A stretch of DNA of 48,989 bases from Erysipelotrichales bacterium (GTDB lineage: Bacteria; Bacillota_I; Bacilli_A; RFN20; CAG-826), in the NCBI GenBank assembly GCA_022508535.1, contig JAFLUZ010000014.1:1-48989 (forward strand), in the 5' to 3' direction. The translations under genes were made by a program, and so were the position numbers. Within the stretch, counting starts at the first letter, position 1. Each line of letters begins with the position of its first letter. Positions 20,154-28,434 of this stretch are shown here, in pieces. The notes under the pieces are model-generated. The model saw only the letters and a list, made by a program, of their open reading frames with translations. It made no database searches and was not told where the DNA came from.

Positions 20154-20762
20154 TCAATATTTTTTCAAATGAGATCTCTTTTTATTTATATATTCATCTT
20201 CGCCTGTAGTTCTATCAAGCTTAAGCGATAACACAAACGATATAATTAAAATAAGAGTAATTAAAGTATATCCTGCATTTACTAGCAATTGATCAATATT
20301 TATCATATCAAGAACAAATACAACAATTGTAAGAATGGCGGCCAAAAATGACAACCAAAATTCATAATATTTCTCTCTTATAAGCATAAAAATATCTCTA
20401 ATATTAAAGATAATGACTACTAGTGATAAAATTTGAAAAGTTGATGCAATAATATGATTATAATCGTAATAGCTAATGGTTTCTCCTGATACTAATTCAA
20501 TAAAAAGATTATGAGCATTATAGCAATACATAATGCCAACAATTATATGAAATAATGCATGTCTTGTACTTGCAACATCAACGCCTTCGACTACAAATGG
20601 TGAACATAGGAAAAATATTCCGCCAATCATAAATACCGCACCATAAACGTACCATAAAGTTGTATTATTGGAATCAATATTTCCCATCCAAATAAAAACA
20701 TTTAAAAACAATAAAATAAGTGCAAACCCACTATAATAAATCAAATTACAAATCTTTTTCAT
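20154..20762 (-). CDS. Multi-pass membrane protein, unknown function
   Basis: I do not recognise a family. From the ATG at 20762 (MKKICNLIYYSGFALILL), which follows GGAGGACAAATT, the product has 202 residues and about six hydrophobic segments. The ending is basic and cytoplasmic (LDRTTGEDEYINKKRSHLKKY). It stops with TGA. It is 13 bases downstream of the next membrane protein gene, so they form an operon. The pair sits between two copies of a repeat (19694 and 21388). Confidence 0.75.
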   Translation of the reverse strand: MKKICNLIYYSGFALILLFLNVFIWMGNIDSNNTTLWYVYGAVFMIGGIFFLCSPFVVEGVDVASTRHALFHIIVGIMYCYNAHNLFIELVSGETISYYDYNHIIASTFQILSLVVIIFNIRDIFMLIREKYYEFWLSFLAAILTIVVFVLDMINIDQLLVNAGYTLITLILIISFVLSLKLDRTTGEDEYINKKRSHLKKY

Positions 20763-20775
20763 AATTTGTCCTCCA

Positions 20776-21336
20776 TTAAAAGATGTCCTCTTTGCAGACT
20801 GCAATAAGTCTAAATACATGCAATACTGCACCAATTACTATACAAATTACTGACAAAATGGCATTGATTTTAAAAATTGTGAAAACCATAAATAATCCTG
20901 CTCCAATTATGTATACAACTGGAACAAGTTTACCTAATAAAATGGTTGAATCAGATAAATTAAAAATACCCTCTTCATTTTCATTAAACATTTTATATCC
21001 AATACCAAAGCCACAAATAAGTACTAATATGGAACCAATTGTGTTTGGAAATTCATAAAAATTTAAAGCAGCAAAACAACCAGCGCCAAGCAATAAAAGT
21101 ACAATCGATATAATAGCCTTCTCTCCTAAATTGGTCGCATACCATTTAATACCAATAGATTCAAATACTCCTGTAACAAAATAGGTGCCACTAAAGAAAC
21201 TAAGCACTGCAATTAGCATTATTATTACACCAATGATTTTAAATAAAATATCAAGTGCATACATTGTAAATATTGAAACAGCAACAATAAACAAAATTAA
21301 AAAGATATGAAAAAATATAAAAGCAAACTTTTTCAT
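20776..21336 (-). CDS. Multi-pass membrane protein, unknown function
   Basis: The 186-residue product begins MKKFAFIFFHIFLILF and has five or six hydrophobic segments with few charged residues between them (for example SIGIKWYATNLGEKAI and KMFNENEEGIFNLSDS). No catalytic motif or known family is visible. ATG at 21336 is 8 bases after GGAGG; another ATG two codons earlier is too close to that site. It is the first gene of a two-gene operon. Its position before a paralogous-looking hydrophobic protein suggests a two-part membrane complex, which is inference. Confidence 0.75.
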   Translation of the reverse strand: MKKFAFIFFHIFLILFIVAVSIFTMYALDILFKIIGVIIMLIAVLSFFSGTYFVTGVFESIGIKWYATNLGEKAIISIVLLLLGAGCFAALNFYEFPNTIGSILVLICGFGIGYKMFNENEEGIFNLSDSTILLGKLVPVVYIIGAGLFMVFTIFKINAILSVICIVIGAVLHVFRLIAVCKEDIF

Positions 21337-21387
21337 TACCATTTCCTCCTTCTAGTTGTATATTATACTTATCAAGTGTTAAAAAAG

Positions 21388-21517
21388 TGCTAATAATTTA
21401 GCACAAAAAGAAATATTCTATCTGTGCTAAAAATATGTATTCTATAAAAAGATAAGAAAAGTGTATATGACCTTGTAGATAAAAGTCTATCGGGTCCTTT
21501 TTTGTTATGTATTTATA
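21388..21517 (+). repeat. Repeat copy B with two hairpins
   Basis: This 130-base block is the second copy of 19694-19821. The 9 bp inverted repeat (21397-21405 with 21423-21431) is unchanged. The terminator-like stem at 21469-21496 has three changes in one arm and is weaker. The block ends exactly at the ATG of the frameshifted gene that follows, leaving that start without a ribosome binding site. Confidence 0.85.
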
Positions 21518-21780
21518 ATGCATGAAACGAAATTTGAAAGTTTTCTAGCAAGAGTTAGAAGTAAAGTCTGTGGTATTAAAATCTCTGGACCCGGATTTGA
21601 AGAAAATGTCATTGATCTTCAATTCAAAAAAATAAAAAAGAATTGTATTTTAGCTTTGATACTAAATATTTATTTATTTCTGATGAAGATGATAATACTC
21701 AATATTTTAAGTACGATAAATATTCATACGGCGAATTAGAAGATTTATTAGTTTCATTAGTCGAGAATTATTTTAAATAG
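21518..21780 (+). pseudogene. Frameshifted small gene, unknown family
   Basis: The first frame reads MHETKFESFLARVRSKVCGI and on to VIDLQFKK. From an A run at 21626-21632 the sensible frame moves by minus one and continues KKELYFSFDTKYLFISD, ending EDLLVSLVENYFK at a TAG (21778-21780). Joined, the two parts make an acidic protein of about 87 residues. An eighth A would restore the frame. Minus-one slippage on AAAAAAA could also do so. I do not recognise the family. The stretch 21781-21945 after it holds only an 8 bp hairpin (ATAAAAG/CTTTTAT, 21887-21907). Confidence 0.55.
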
Positions 21781-21945
21781 TATTGTGTCAAATCATCTTC
21801 TAAGGGTGATAAATTGTATCAAGATTGTGCTCCTTTGCCATTTAATTTGAAAATGCTCCATTAATTTGGACCAAAAAATTGGCACAATAAAAGTGGGGCT
21901 TTTATTATGAAAACATCGTAAGACATTTTTGTATATTAAGCAAAA

Positions 21946-21981
21946 AAATAAAGTGCAAAATAAAGTGCAAAATAAAGTGCA
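21946..21981 (+). repeat. Three tandem 12 bp repeats before the Fic gene
   Basis: AAATAAAGTGCA occurs three times in a row (21946, 21958, 21970). The third copy ends 17 bases before TATAAT at 21999-22004, so it occupies the -35 position. A fourth, single copy is at 20047. The arrangement suggests binding sites for a regulator; that is inference. Confidence 0.75.
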
Positions 21982-22004
21982 AAGCATCAATTTTGTGTTA
22001 TAAT
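21976..22004 (+). promoter_or_regulatory. Fic gene promoter
   Basis: A consensus TATAAT lies at 21999-22004, 20 bases before the Fic ATG, with GGTGAT as ribosome binding site. The -35 position (AGTGCA, 21976-21981) is poor and lies within the tandem repeat, as expected if an activator or repressor binds there. Confidence 0.5.
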
Positions 22005-22023
22005 ATATGTGGTGATAAAATAA

Positions 22024-23064
22024 ATGAATTATGATTTATTTGAAAAATATATAGAAGAAAAAGAACCACATAAATATGAGAAAACATATTCGTGGCAAAC
22101 AGCAATAGGACTTCAAGATGTTGATGGATTAGAACCATCTAATTATTTAATTGAAAAAGCAATTGATAATATTGAGGGAAAAGTGTCTTTTAATGAAGTT
22201 GAAAAACTTATTAAATCATATTATCAACAACTTTCAAAAAAGGACAAAAATAATAGAACTGAAGAAGCCGACAAAGTATCAGTAAGAATTGCAGAAATTC
22301 TTTCTGAAAAATCATTTACTTTTTCTCCAATTGAATATATCTCTATTCACAAACGTTTATTCAATGAAATATATGATCACGCTGGAGCAATAAGAGATTA
22401 TAATATTTCTAAATCTGAATGGGTTTTAGATGGTGATACTGTTATTTATGGGAATGCATATAATTTGATGGAAATGCTAGAGTATGACTTTCAGCAAGAA
22501 AAAAATTTTTTCTATAATAATCTATCAAACTATGAACTTATAAAACATTTAGCAAAATTTATTGCTGATTTGTGGCAAATTCATATATTTGGAGAAGGAA
22601 ACACTAGAACAACTGCGGTTTTTCTAATTAAATATTTGAGAAAAATGGGCTTCGATGTTACAAATGATATTTTTGCAAAAAACTCATGGTATTTTAGAAA
22701 TGCTCTTGTAAGAGCTAATTATAATAACGCAAATAAAAACATTTACGAAACAACCGAATATTTAGAAAAATTCTTGGGCAATTTGCTATTTAATGAAAAA
22801 AATATTCTATCAAATAGAAATTTGCATATTAGTGTTGCCAAAGCAGAAACAATACTTGATACAACTTCTGATATCTCAGAAAGCGAACATAAAATATTAA
22901 ATGCAATTAAGAAAAATCCGAAAATTAAACAAATGGAAATTGCAAATCATATTGGAAAATCTTTGCGTACTGTTAAATCATTAATGCGTAAATTGGAGGA
23001 AAAAAACATAATAAGACGAAGTGGAAGCAAAAAAAGCGGATACTGGGAATTTGTTAACAAGTAA
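22024..23064 (+). CDS. Fic-domain protein with VbhA-like N-terminus and winged helix
   Basis: Fic enzymes usually transfer AMP from ATP to a hydroxyl of a target protein. This 346-residue product has the catalytic motif HIFGEGNTR, with His187, Glu191, Asn193 and Arg195. Residues about 25-70 (TAIGLQDVDGLEPS and then KAIDNIEGKVSFNEV) resemble the VbhA antitoxin fold fused to the N-terminus. At the inhibitory [S/T]xxx[E/D]G position it reads Leu30-Gln-Asp-Val-Asp34-Gly. Residues about 283-343 form a winged helix (KQMEIANHIGKSLRTVKSLM). It may therefore act both as enzyme and DNA-binding regulator. A tandem repeat lies over its promoter. Confidence 0.93.
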   Translation: MNYDLFEKYIEEKEPHKYEKTYSWQTAIGLQDVDGLEPSNYLIEKAIDNIEGKVSFNEVEKLIKSYYQQLSKKDKNNRTEEADKVSVRIAEILSEKSFTFSPIEYISIHKRLFNEIYDHAGAIRDYNISKSEWVLDGDTVIYGNAYNLMEMLEYDFQQEKNFFYNNLSNYELIKHLAKFIADLWQIHIFGEGNTRTTAVFLIKYLRKMGFDVTNDIFAKNSWYFRNALVRANYNNANKNIYETTEYLEKFLGNLLFNEKNILSNRNLHISVAKAETILDTTSDISESEHKILNAIKKNPKIKQMEIANHIGKSLRTVKSLMRKLEEKNIIRRSGSKKSGYWEFVNK

Positions 23065-23102
23065 TATAAAAAGAATTTGTTTTAATTATATAGGAGGCTC
23101 TA

Positions 23103-23888
23103 ATGAAAGGAAAAAGTTATTCAATTCCGCAAGGAATGGTTTTTAAGAAATACTATTGTTCTAAATGTGGCACAAGATTAGTAAAAGAAAGAACACATCG
23201 AATTGTTAGAAAATACGATAAAGACTATTTCCAATACCAAAGATACAATTATTTTCCAAGGTACGATTATGATGTATATGACAATAGATTTAAATGCCCA
23301 TCGTGCAATACTAGGATTGCCTTTGTCGAACAATGTAGAATCGAGAGAATCCCAAAAAAATATAAAAAAAAGATATTATCATCTGAGGAAATCAAGAACA
23401 ATTATAAAGAAGCCACACGTGGAGATAATAGGAGAGTGTTAATTAGAAATATTTCTGTACCTGTTGTTTTTAACATTATATTGTTTACATATATATTTTT
23501 CTTTGTGACCGGAAAAACAATTAGAGACTTATTTATAGTAATTATATTGTTTTTAATAGATACTTTGATAATAGTTATTTTGAAAATCAAAGATTATAAA
23601 GGAAGCTTTAAATTGAGAATAAATCAAGGATATTCACACGAAAAAGAAGCACAATTAGAAAAATTGCATGCCTATAGTTCAAATAACAAAGAATTAATAG
23701 ATAGATCGAATAAATGCTATTGTTTTCATTGCAAAAGCGAACTAGATAGCAAAGATGTGCACGATTATATAGATGAAGGTAAAACTGCATTATGTCCAAA
23801 ATGTGGTATTGATTCTATAATCCCAGATTCAATTGACGAGGAAATAAACGAGATTATTATTGTAGAAATGAATAACTATTGGTTTTAA
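23103..23888 (+). CDS. Membrane protein with zinc ribbons at both ends
   Basis: The 261-residue product has an N-terminal zinc ribbon (Cys19/Cys22 and Cys65/Cys68) and a tyrosine-rich insert. Two membrane segments lie near residues 115-136 and 141-162. A second zinc ribbon at the C-terminus has Cys207/Cys210 and Cys231/Cys234. The last ribbon, with GKTALCPKCGIDSIIPD, resembles small cytoplasmic zinc-ribbon proteins of Firmicutes. It starts 38 bases after the Fic gene with a TAGGAGG site, so it is probably co-transcribed with it. Its function is unknown. Confidence 0.8.
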   Translation: MKGKSYSIPQGMVFKKYYCSKCGTRLVKERTHRIVRKYDKDYFQYQRYNYFPRYDYDVYDNRFKCPSCNTRIAFVEQCRIERIPKKYKKKILSSEEIKNNYKEATRGDNRRVLIRNISVPVVFNIILFTYIFFFVTGKTIRDLFIVIILFLIDTLIIVILKIKDYKGSFKLRINQGYSHEKEAQLEKLHAYSSNNKELIDRSNKCYCFHCKSELDSKDVHDYIDEGKTALCPKCGIDSIIPDSIDEEINEIIIVEMNNYWF

Positions 23889-24076
23889 ATTTGTGTCTCA
23901 AATATATAAATTAATTATTTTAAAATACAATGAAAATTATAAAAGCACGAAATAAATTCGCCATTATTGTTAAAACATATTAAACAAGCGCTATGCTTAT
24001 TGAAAGAAAAGTCAATCATTATCGAATAAGCAATAACCAAATTCCAACTATTAAGATACATAAAGGAGAAAAAAAT

Positions 24077-24949
24077 ATGGACAAGATAACTTACATACTA
24101 ATATCTGAACTTTTCAAACTAAAAACACTATTAGAAAACGAATCAAACGCTGATAATAATAAAGTGTCTAATGCTATTAAAGAACTAACTGATGTAGCGA
24201 AACTTTTATATGATGGAAACAATAATGCTATAGATAGACTTCATTATTTATTTGTTCAAGGAAATGATATATCAAATATCGCACAATCTAATGAATGGGT
24301 TGGAGAATTTGAATCTATTAAAGAAAAAATATCATATCTCATAGGTATTGTCCGAACAGAACAAAAAAGAGATCCTACAAATTTTAATAATGTAAAAAAT
24401 TATAATAATGGAACATATGCTTCTATGCCTGGCCATCTAGCTGTTTCGCAATACAAACTAGACATAATACAAGAAGAATATAAACTCAATATATTTAAAA
24501 AACTAAGAGTCCAATTGGCATTAAGATCAATCGAATATCAATTAAGCTATGGTGATACACAACCAGCGGTAGTGGTATCCATTAATCCATTCATAGTCGC
24601 AGCATATTCTGATGAGATGGATGCTGTTGTTCTTTTAAAATTTCCAATCGCACTTGCGAAAAGGAATAACATAAAATTGCATGATAGACTCGTTTCAATT
24701 AATTGCTATATGAGATCTGGTATGATTTCTAAAGATATATTTGCAGGTGAGAATTATTTAGGAAACTGGACAAACTTTAGACCATTAATTGGTGATTTAC
24801 TTTCATATAATATGGGAAAAATAGAACAACACAAGAAAAATATACCTGAATTTTTATGGATTTATGTCCAAACTTTAGGCGAAGAATATTTACGCGATCA
24901 CAAAGATTTAGTGCGTAATGGCTTTTGGTTTATAAATAAAAAAATATAA
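24077..24949 (+). CDS. Soluble protein of unknown function
   Basis: The 290-residue product begins MDKITYILISELFKLKTLLE after an AAAGGAG site; the frame extends upstream to 23993 without a ribosome binding site. It has no signal peptide or membrane segment. The first third is helical. The second half has the look of a mixed alpha/beta domain (AVVVSINPFIVAAYSDEMDA, VVLLKFPIALAKR) and ends in WIYVQTLGEEYLRDHKDL. I do not recognise a family. It follows the zinc-ribbon gene by 188 bases and may have its own promoter. Confidence 0.75.
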   Translation: MDKITYILISELFKLKTLLENESNADNNKVSNAIKELTDVAKLLYDGNNNAIDRLHYLFVQGNDISNIAQSNEWVGEFESIKEKISYLIGIVRTEQKRDPTNFNNVKNYNNGTYASMPGHLAVSQYKLDIIQEEYKLNIFKKLRVQLALRSIEYQLSYGDTQPAVVVSINPFIVAAYSDEMDAVVLLKFPIALAKRNNIKLHDRLVSINCYMRSGMISKDIFAGENYLGNWTNFRPLIGDLLSYNMGKIEQHKKNIPEFLWIYVQTLGEEYLRDHKDLVRNGFWFINKKI

Positions 24950-25032
24950 ATTTAAGGCAAAATGCCATTTATTAAAAAACAATAATATTTTAATATGCCA
25001 ATTAACAAAAAAACTTTGTAATATAGTGGATA

Positions 25033-25686
25033 TTATTTGTCCCAAATATACATATCAGTTAAATAATCATTTAGTACCATTTGAAAACTATATTTGCTTT
25101 CATAATAAGTTAAACTTACGGATCTATATAAAAGATAATCGTGCTTTTGCTCGCTAACATCAATGCCAAAATGATCGGATGTTCCCCGACTATATTCGTC
25201 ATTTTGAAGTTTATCTTTTACTTCATTAAAATGTGCTTTAAATTCATCTCCTGTCCATAAAAGATTGTAAGCAACAAAATCTGTCACATCCATCATAATG
25301 TTCACATAACTTTGCGGCATGGTAATCATTTCCTCTTTTGTTGCAGAATTATATATAAACATACAGTCAACGGAGCTATATTTATTCGACCTAAAGTTAT
25401 AGTCAACTGAGAATGCAAAATAAATCGTTTCGGAGATGGAGTATTTTGCCGAATAATACTTATCCATATGTTTGCCTTTCCAATCAACAATATAATCATT
25501 ATAAGTTTTTTCATATTTAATATCGTTTTTATATAATGAATTTTCGATTATATCAAAGTATTTAGGAAAATACTCATCTGCAAGTTCCAAAGTATTAATA
25601 TGCCAATTATCTTGTGTAATATGATAATCTCCAAAACAAGAAGTCAACAAAATCGAAAGAATGGCTAACAAAATTACTTTTTTCAT
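25033..25686 (-). CDS. Lipoprotein, paralogue of the protein at 26370
   Basis: The 217-residue product has a lipoprotein signal with ILLTSC (Cys17). The mature part begins with a WHINTLELADEYFPKYF segment that is almost identical in the lipoprotein at 26370-27026. Both also share SISETIY/TISETVY and end in DYLTDxxIWxK. The chosen ATG at 25686 follows GGAGG; the frame stays open to 25722. It is the last gene of a four-gene minus-strand cluster. Function unknown; it would lie on the outer face of the membrane. Confidence 0.8.
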   Translation of the reverse strand: MKKVILLAILSILLTSCFGDYHITQDNWHINTLELADEYFPKYFDIIENSLYKNDIKYEKTYNDYIVDWKGKHMDKYYSAKYSISETIYFAFSVDYNFRSNKYSSVDCMFIYNSATKEEMITMPQSYVNIMMDVTDFVAYNLLWTGDEFKAHFNEVKDKLQNDEYSRGTSDHFGIDVSEQKHDYLLYRSVSLTYYESKYSFQMVLNDYLTDMYIWDK

Positions 25687-25702
25687 ATTGATATACCTCC
25701 AT

Positions 25703-26296
25703 TTATAAATCAGGAAAAACAAATGCTTCTTCCATTATTCTACTAATAAATTTGTTTTCCTGTTTCTCAATTGAATCACCAACATATGAAATTAAATCAT
25801 AACTATGTTCTTCATAATATAAATAAGCAATAGTTTGTATGCTATTGTTTATTCCAATCATACCGAAATAGTTTGGATAATAAACATCGTCTCTATCATA
25901 TACTACTCTTATTCTATATTCACAATAAATCATATCTATTGCAGGCATTAATATATCATCATCTCGAATTATTGGTTCTTCAACAAAAGAATATTTTTTA
26001 TTAACTTCTTCCTTCTTTTCATCAAATATCTCATCTTCATATGAAACAAATACTATTAAACCAATTGGAACAGTATCTTTACCTCCGAATTTATGATCTG
26101 ACGATGTAAGTGAAACGGAAATATCTTTATAATTAGCAAATGAATCTAAAGATGGCATAAAGTCTCTTGCAAGATAACATTTGTCTAAATATTCATCATA
26201 TCTATCAATATCAAAAGAAGTATTTATTGTGGTTAAAGTACAGCTCGTTAATAAAGTAGATGCAAGTAATAATGAAACAAGTAATTTTTTATTCAT
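25703..26296 (-). CDS. Lipoprotein, unknown function
   Basis: The 197-residue product has a typical lipoprotein signal ending LLTSC (Cys19), after a GGGGGGA ribosome binding site. The mature part is acidic, with a VPIGLIVFVSYEDEIFDEKKE segment (20 or fewer residues at a time: VPIGLIVFVSYEDEIF). It does not resemble its two neighbours, which are paralogues of each other. No known domain is recognised. It lies 16 bases upstream of the next lipoprotein gene and 73 bases after the one before. Confidence 0.75.
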   Translation of the reverse strand: MNKKLLVSLLLASTLLTSCTLTTINTSFDIDRYDEYLDKCYLARDFMPSLDSFANYKDISVSLTSSDHKFGGKDTVPIGLIVFVSYEDEIFDEKKEEVNKKYSFVEEPIIRDDDILMPAIDMIYCEYRIRVVYDRDDVYYPNYFGMIGINNSIQTIAYLYYEEHSYDLISYVGDSIEKQENKFISRIMEEAFVFPDL

Positions 26297-26369
26297 ATGT
26301 ATCCCCCCTCTTTTATCTTTCGTTCATGGAATGTCTAATAATATATTGATTATAATTTGGTTGATCGAA

Positions 26370-27026
26370 TTATTTATTCCAAATATTAGTGTCAGTTAAA
26401 TAATCCCAAAGTATGAAGTCCAATCTATATTTATCTGTTTTATAATCCATATTTATACCCATACTAGGCAATGTATCAGGATATAATGAACCATAGGTTG
26501 CAACGAGTAAATACTCATTTCCCCAGCCAGAACTATGTGTGTCACCATTTAAATATTTTTCTTTTAACTTACTGTACTTATTATTAAACTCATCACCAAC
26601 ACAATTGTTGCCACAAAAATTAGTAATATCTTTCATGACATCTATGTATTTTTGTGGGATATTTAACATATCTTCTTCCGTTGTTACATTATAATATAAA
26701 TCACATTTAATATCGCTAAACATATACTTACTATTAATTAGATAATTGAGTTCAACTTTCATATAAACTGTTTCTGAAATAGTGTAGGTTGTACGATAAC
26801 TTTTAACTTTTGCTTGCTTATCCACTTGATTAGAATATTCATTTTCATATTGTATGTCATATTCGTTTAATATTGTTTCAATTTTTTCAAAATATTTTGG
26901 AAAGTATTCGTCAGCAAGCTCAAGAGTATTGATATGCCAGTCTTCTTGATAAAGCGGCGGATGGTTGCCACAAGATGTCAATAATAAGGACAATAGTAAC
27001 GGAAGCATATACTTTGCTTTTTTCAT
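26370..27026 (-). CDS. Lipoprotein, paralogue of the protein at 25033
   Basis: The 218-residue product starts MKKAKYMLPLLLSLLLTSCG, a lipoprotein signal with Cys19. The mature part contains EDWHINTLELADEYFPKYF and ends WDYLTDTNIWNK, both nearly shared with 25033-25686, so one is a duplicate of the other. Another lipoprotein gene has since come between them. GGAGG precedes the ATG, and the upstream gene ends 15 bases before. No known family is recognised. Confidence 0.8.
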   Translation of the reverse strand: MKKAKYMLPLLLSLLLTSCGNHPPLYQEDWHINTLELADEYFPKYFEKIETILNEYDIQYENEYSNQVDKQAKVKSYRTTYTISETVYMKVELNYLINSKYMFSDIKCDLYYNVTTEEDMLNIPQKYIDVMKDITNFCGNNCVGDEFNNKYSKLKEKYLNGDTHSSGWGNEYLLVATYGSLYPDTLPSMGINMDYKTDKYRLDFILWDYLTDTNIWNK

Positions 27027-27041
27027 ATTAATCTCCTCCTA

Positions 27042-28196
27042 TTAATATTTATTTTTGATAATGTCCATATAATTAAAATAACTATAAAATAGGTTCTCGC
27101 CATCATCGTAAAAATATGAATCAGACACTCTTGATTCATAAAAATCTCTATCATCAATCATTTCAACAAAAGATCCATATGGTTCCGCTATATCAACTTC
27201 TTTAATTTCTTGGCTATTTCTATATATTTTTCCATCTTTGTAGTAACTATAATCATTTTCATTAAAATTGATTAGATAAGTTCCTTTATCAAATTCATGC
27301 AATTTTGCTATACTTTTTGTTTCACAATCAAAGCTCCAAATATAATTTTTACCATAATGACATATACAATCATAACTATTCGTACAATCATCATTGTCCA
27401 AATACTCAAAAGATGCAAAAATCACTTTATTACCTATTACATGAACTGGGCAATATATTATATTTTCTTTATCCAAATCTAAATCGTATGTATTATCTCC
27501 ATAAGTAATCACTAATTTATTGTTTTTCCAGCCGATGTGACCTGAAAAACTATTAACATAGAAGCTTGGCTTATAAACACCAATGAATAAAATTTGATCT
27601 TTATAAAAATTATTATAATATGATGTGTACTCTGACTTATCGGTAATATCAATTGTATTCCACGAATCATTTACATATATTAGTTTGTCGTTAAACTTAC
27701 AAATATTATTTGTTAATTTATTTGCCACAAGAATTTTTTCTTTAGTGTTGAAATTATAGGCATAAAAGTCATTAGATGAATCATAATTATGACTACTATA
27801 ATATAAATATTCATCATCTACTATAAAAGAAGCAACATTGATTTTAATTGTGTCTACTCGCTCAAGATTCTTATTAAACACCATAATAGAATAATTTGCA
27901 TTTACATATAATTTGTCATTATGTGCTCTAATATTTCTAATTGGTGCATCTTCAACAACAATCTCGACTTCATAAAACCCATTGTCTTTAAGTTCAAATA
28001 ACTTGCAATGGATATTACTAAATTTTCTTCCATCTAAATTCACTATTTCTTGAGCCGTATCTATATATGCAGCATGGTGGAATGGTCCTAGTGGTGATGA
28101 AGCCATAAAAACAGCCAAAATTAATTGAAGCAGAGGCTTAGCCAAAATTGCACATAGTAAGACAACTAGTCCAATAGTTACAAGTTTTTTCTTCAT
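27042..28196 (-). CDS. Membrane-anchored surface protein, possible beta-propeller
   Basis: The 384-residue product has an N-terminal membrane segment (residues about 4-33, LVTIGLVVLLCAILAKPLL onwards) with no lipobox cysteine that fits. The rest should be outside the cell. It contains recurring strand pairs of the type DEYLYYSS, NDKLIYVND and DGKIYRNS, which suggest a beta-propeller of the DUF5050 kind; that is an inference from pattern only. It is the first gene of the lipoprotein cluster, behind a strong promoter. Confidence 0.75.
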   Translation of the reverse strand: MKKKLVTIGLVVLLCAILAKPLLQLILAVFMASSPLGPFHHAAYIDTAQEIVNLDGRKFSNIHCKLFELKDNGFYEVEIVVEDAPIRNIRAHNDKLYVNANYSIMVFNKNLERVDTIKINVASFIVDDEYLYYSSHNYDSSNDFYAYNFNTKEKILVANKLTNNICKFNDKLIYVNDSWNTIDITDKSEYTSYYNNFYKDQILFIGVYKPSFYVNSFSGHIGWKNNKLVITYGDNTYDLDLDKENIIYCPVHVIGNKVIFASFEYLDNDDCTNSYDCICHYGKNYIWSFDCETKSIAKLHEFDKGTYLINFNENDYSYYKDGKIYRNSQEIKEVDIAEPYGSFVEMIDDRDFYESRVSDSYFYDDGENLFYSYFNYMDIIKNKY

Positions 28197-28241
28197 GCTC
28201 TTCTCTCCCTTGATAGTATAAATTCAGCAATCTTTATATAA

Positions 28242-28270
28242 AGAATACTACATTTGTATACATTTGTCAA
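28242..28270 (-). promoter_or_regulatory. Promoter of the lipoprotein cluster
   Basis: On the minus strand TTGACA (28265-28270) and TATTCT (28242-28247) are 17 bases apart, with a perfect -35. The spacer contains the palindrome TGTATACA and a repeated ACAAATGTA. The start codon is 46 bases downstream of the -10. Confidence 0.75.
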
Positions 28271-28324
28271 CGCTGCGCACCCGATGAAAAGAACTCTTTT
28301 TTTTTGCACTTTTTTCAAAAATAA

Positions 28325-28353
28325 TTGACTTATTAATATGTGAGGATTATTCT
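28325..28353 (+). promoter_or_regulatory. Promoter of the permease gene
   Basis: TTGACT (28325-28330) and TATTCT (28348-28353) are 17 bases apart, pointing to the permease ATG at 28435. The leader of about 75 bases has no obvious fold. Confidence 0.55.
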
Positions 28354-28434
28354 TCTTTATGTGCTAAAATTATTACTTGTCATTTCATTTTAGAAATATA
28401 AGTAATATGTTTTGATTAGGGATGTATAAATTGT

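Noticed and set aside
19605-21517. Genomic island with att sites at tRNA-Ala
   Set aside because: The repeat starts 13 bases after the tRNA and shares none of its 3' end; no integrase is present.
21946-21981. Short tandem repeat as a CRISPR array
   Set aside because: Units are 12 bases with no spacers between them, and no cas gene is near.
21793-21990. Minus-strand open frame before the Fic gene
   Set aside because: Its cysteine/phenylalanine-rich start is only the translated 12 bp repeat; no start site supports it.
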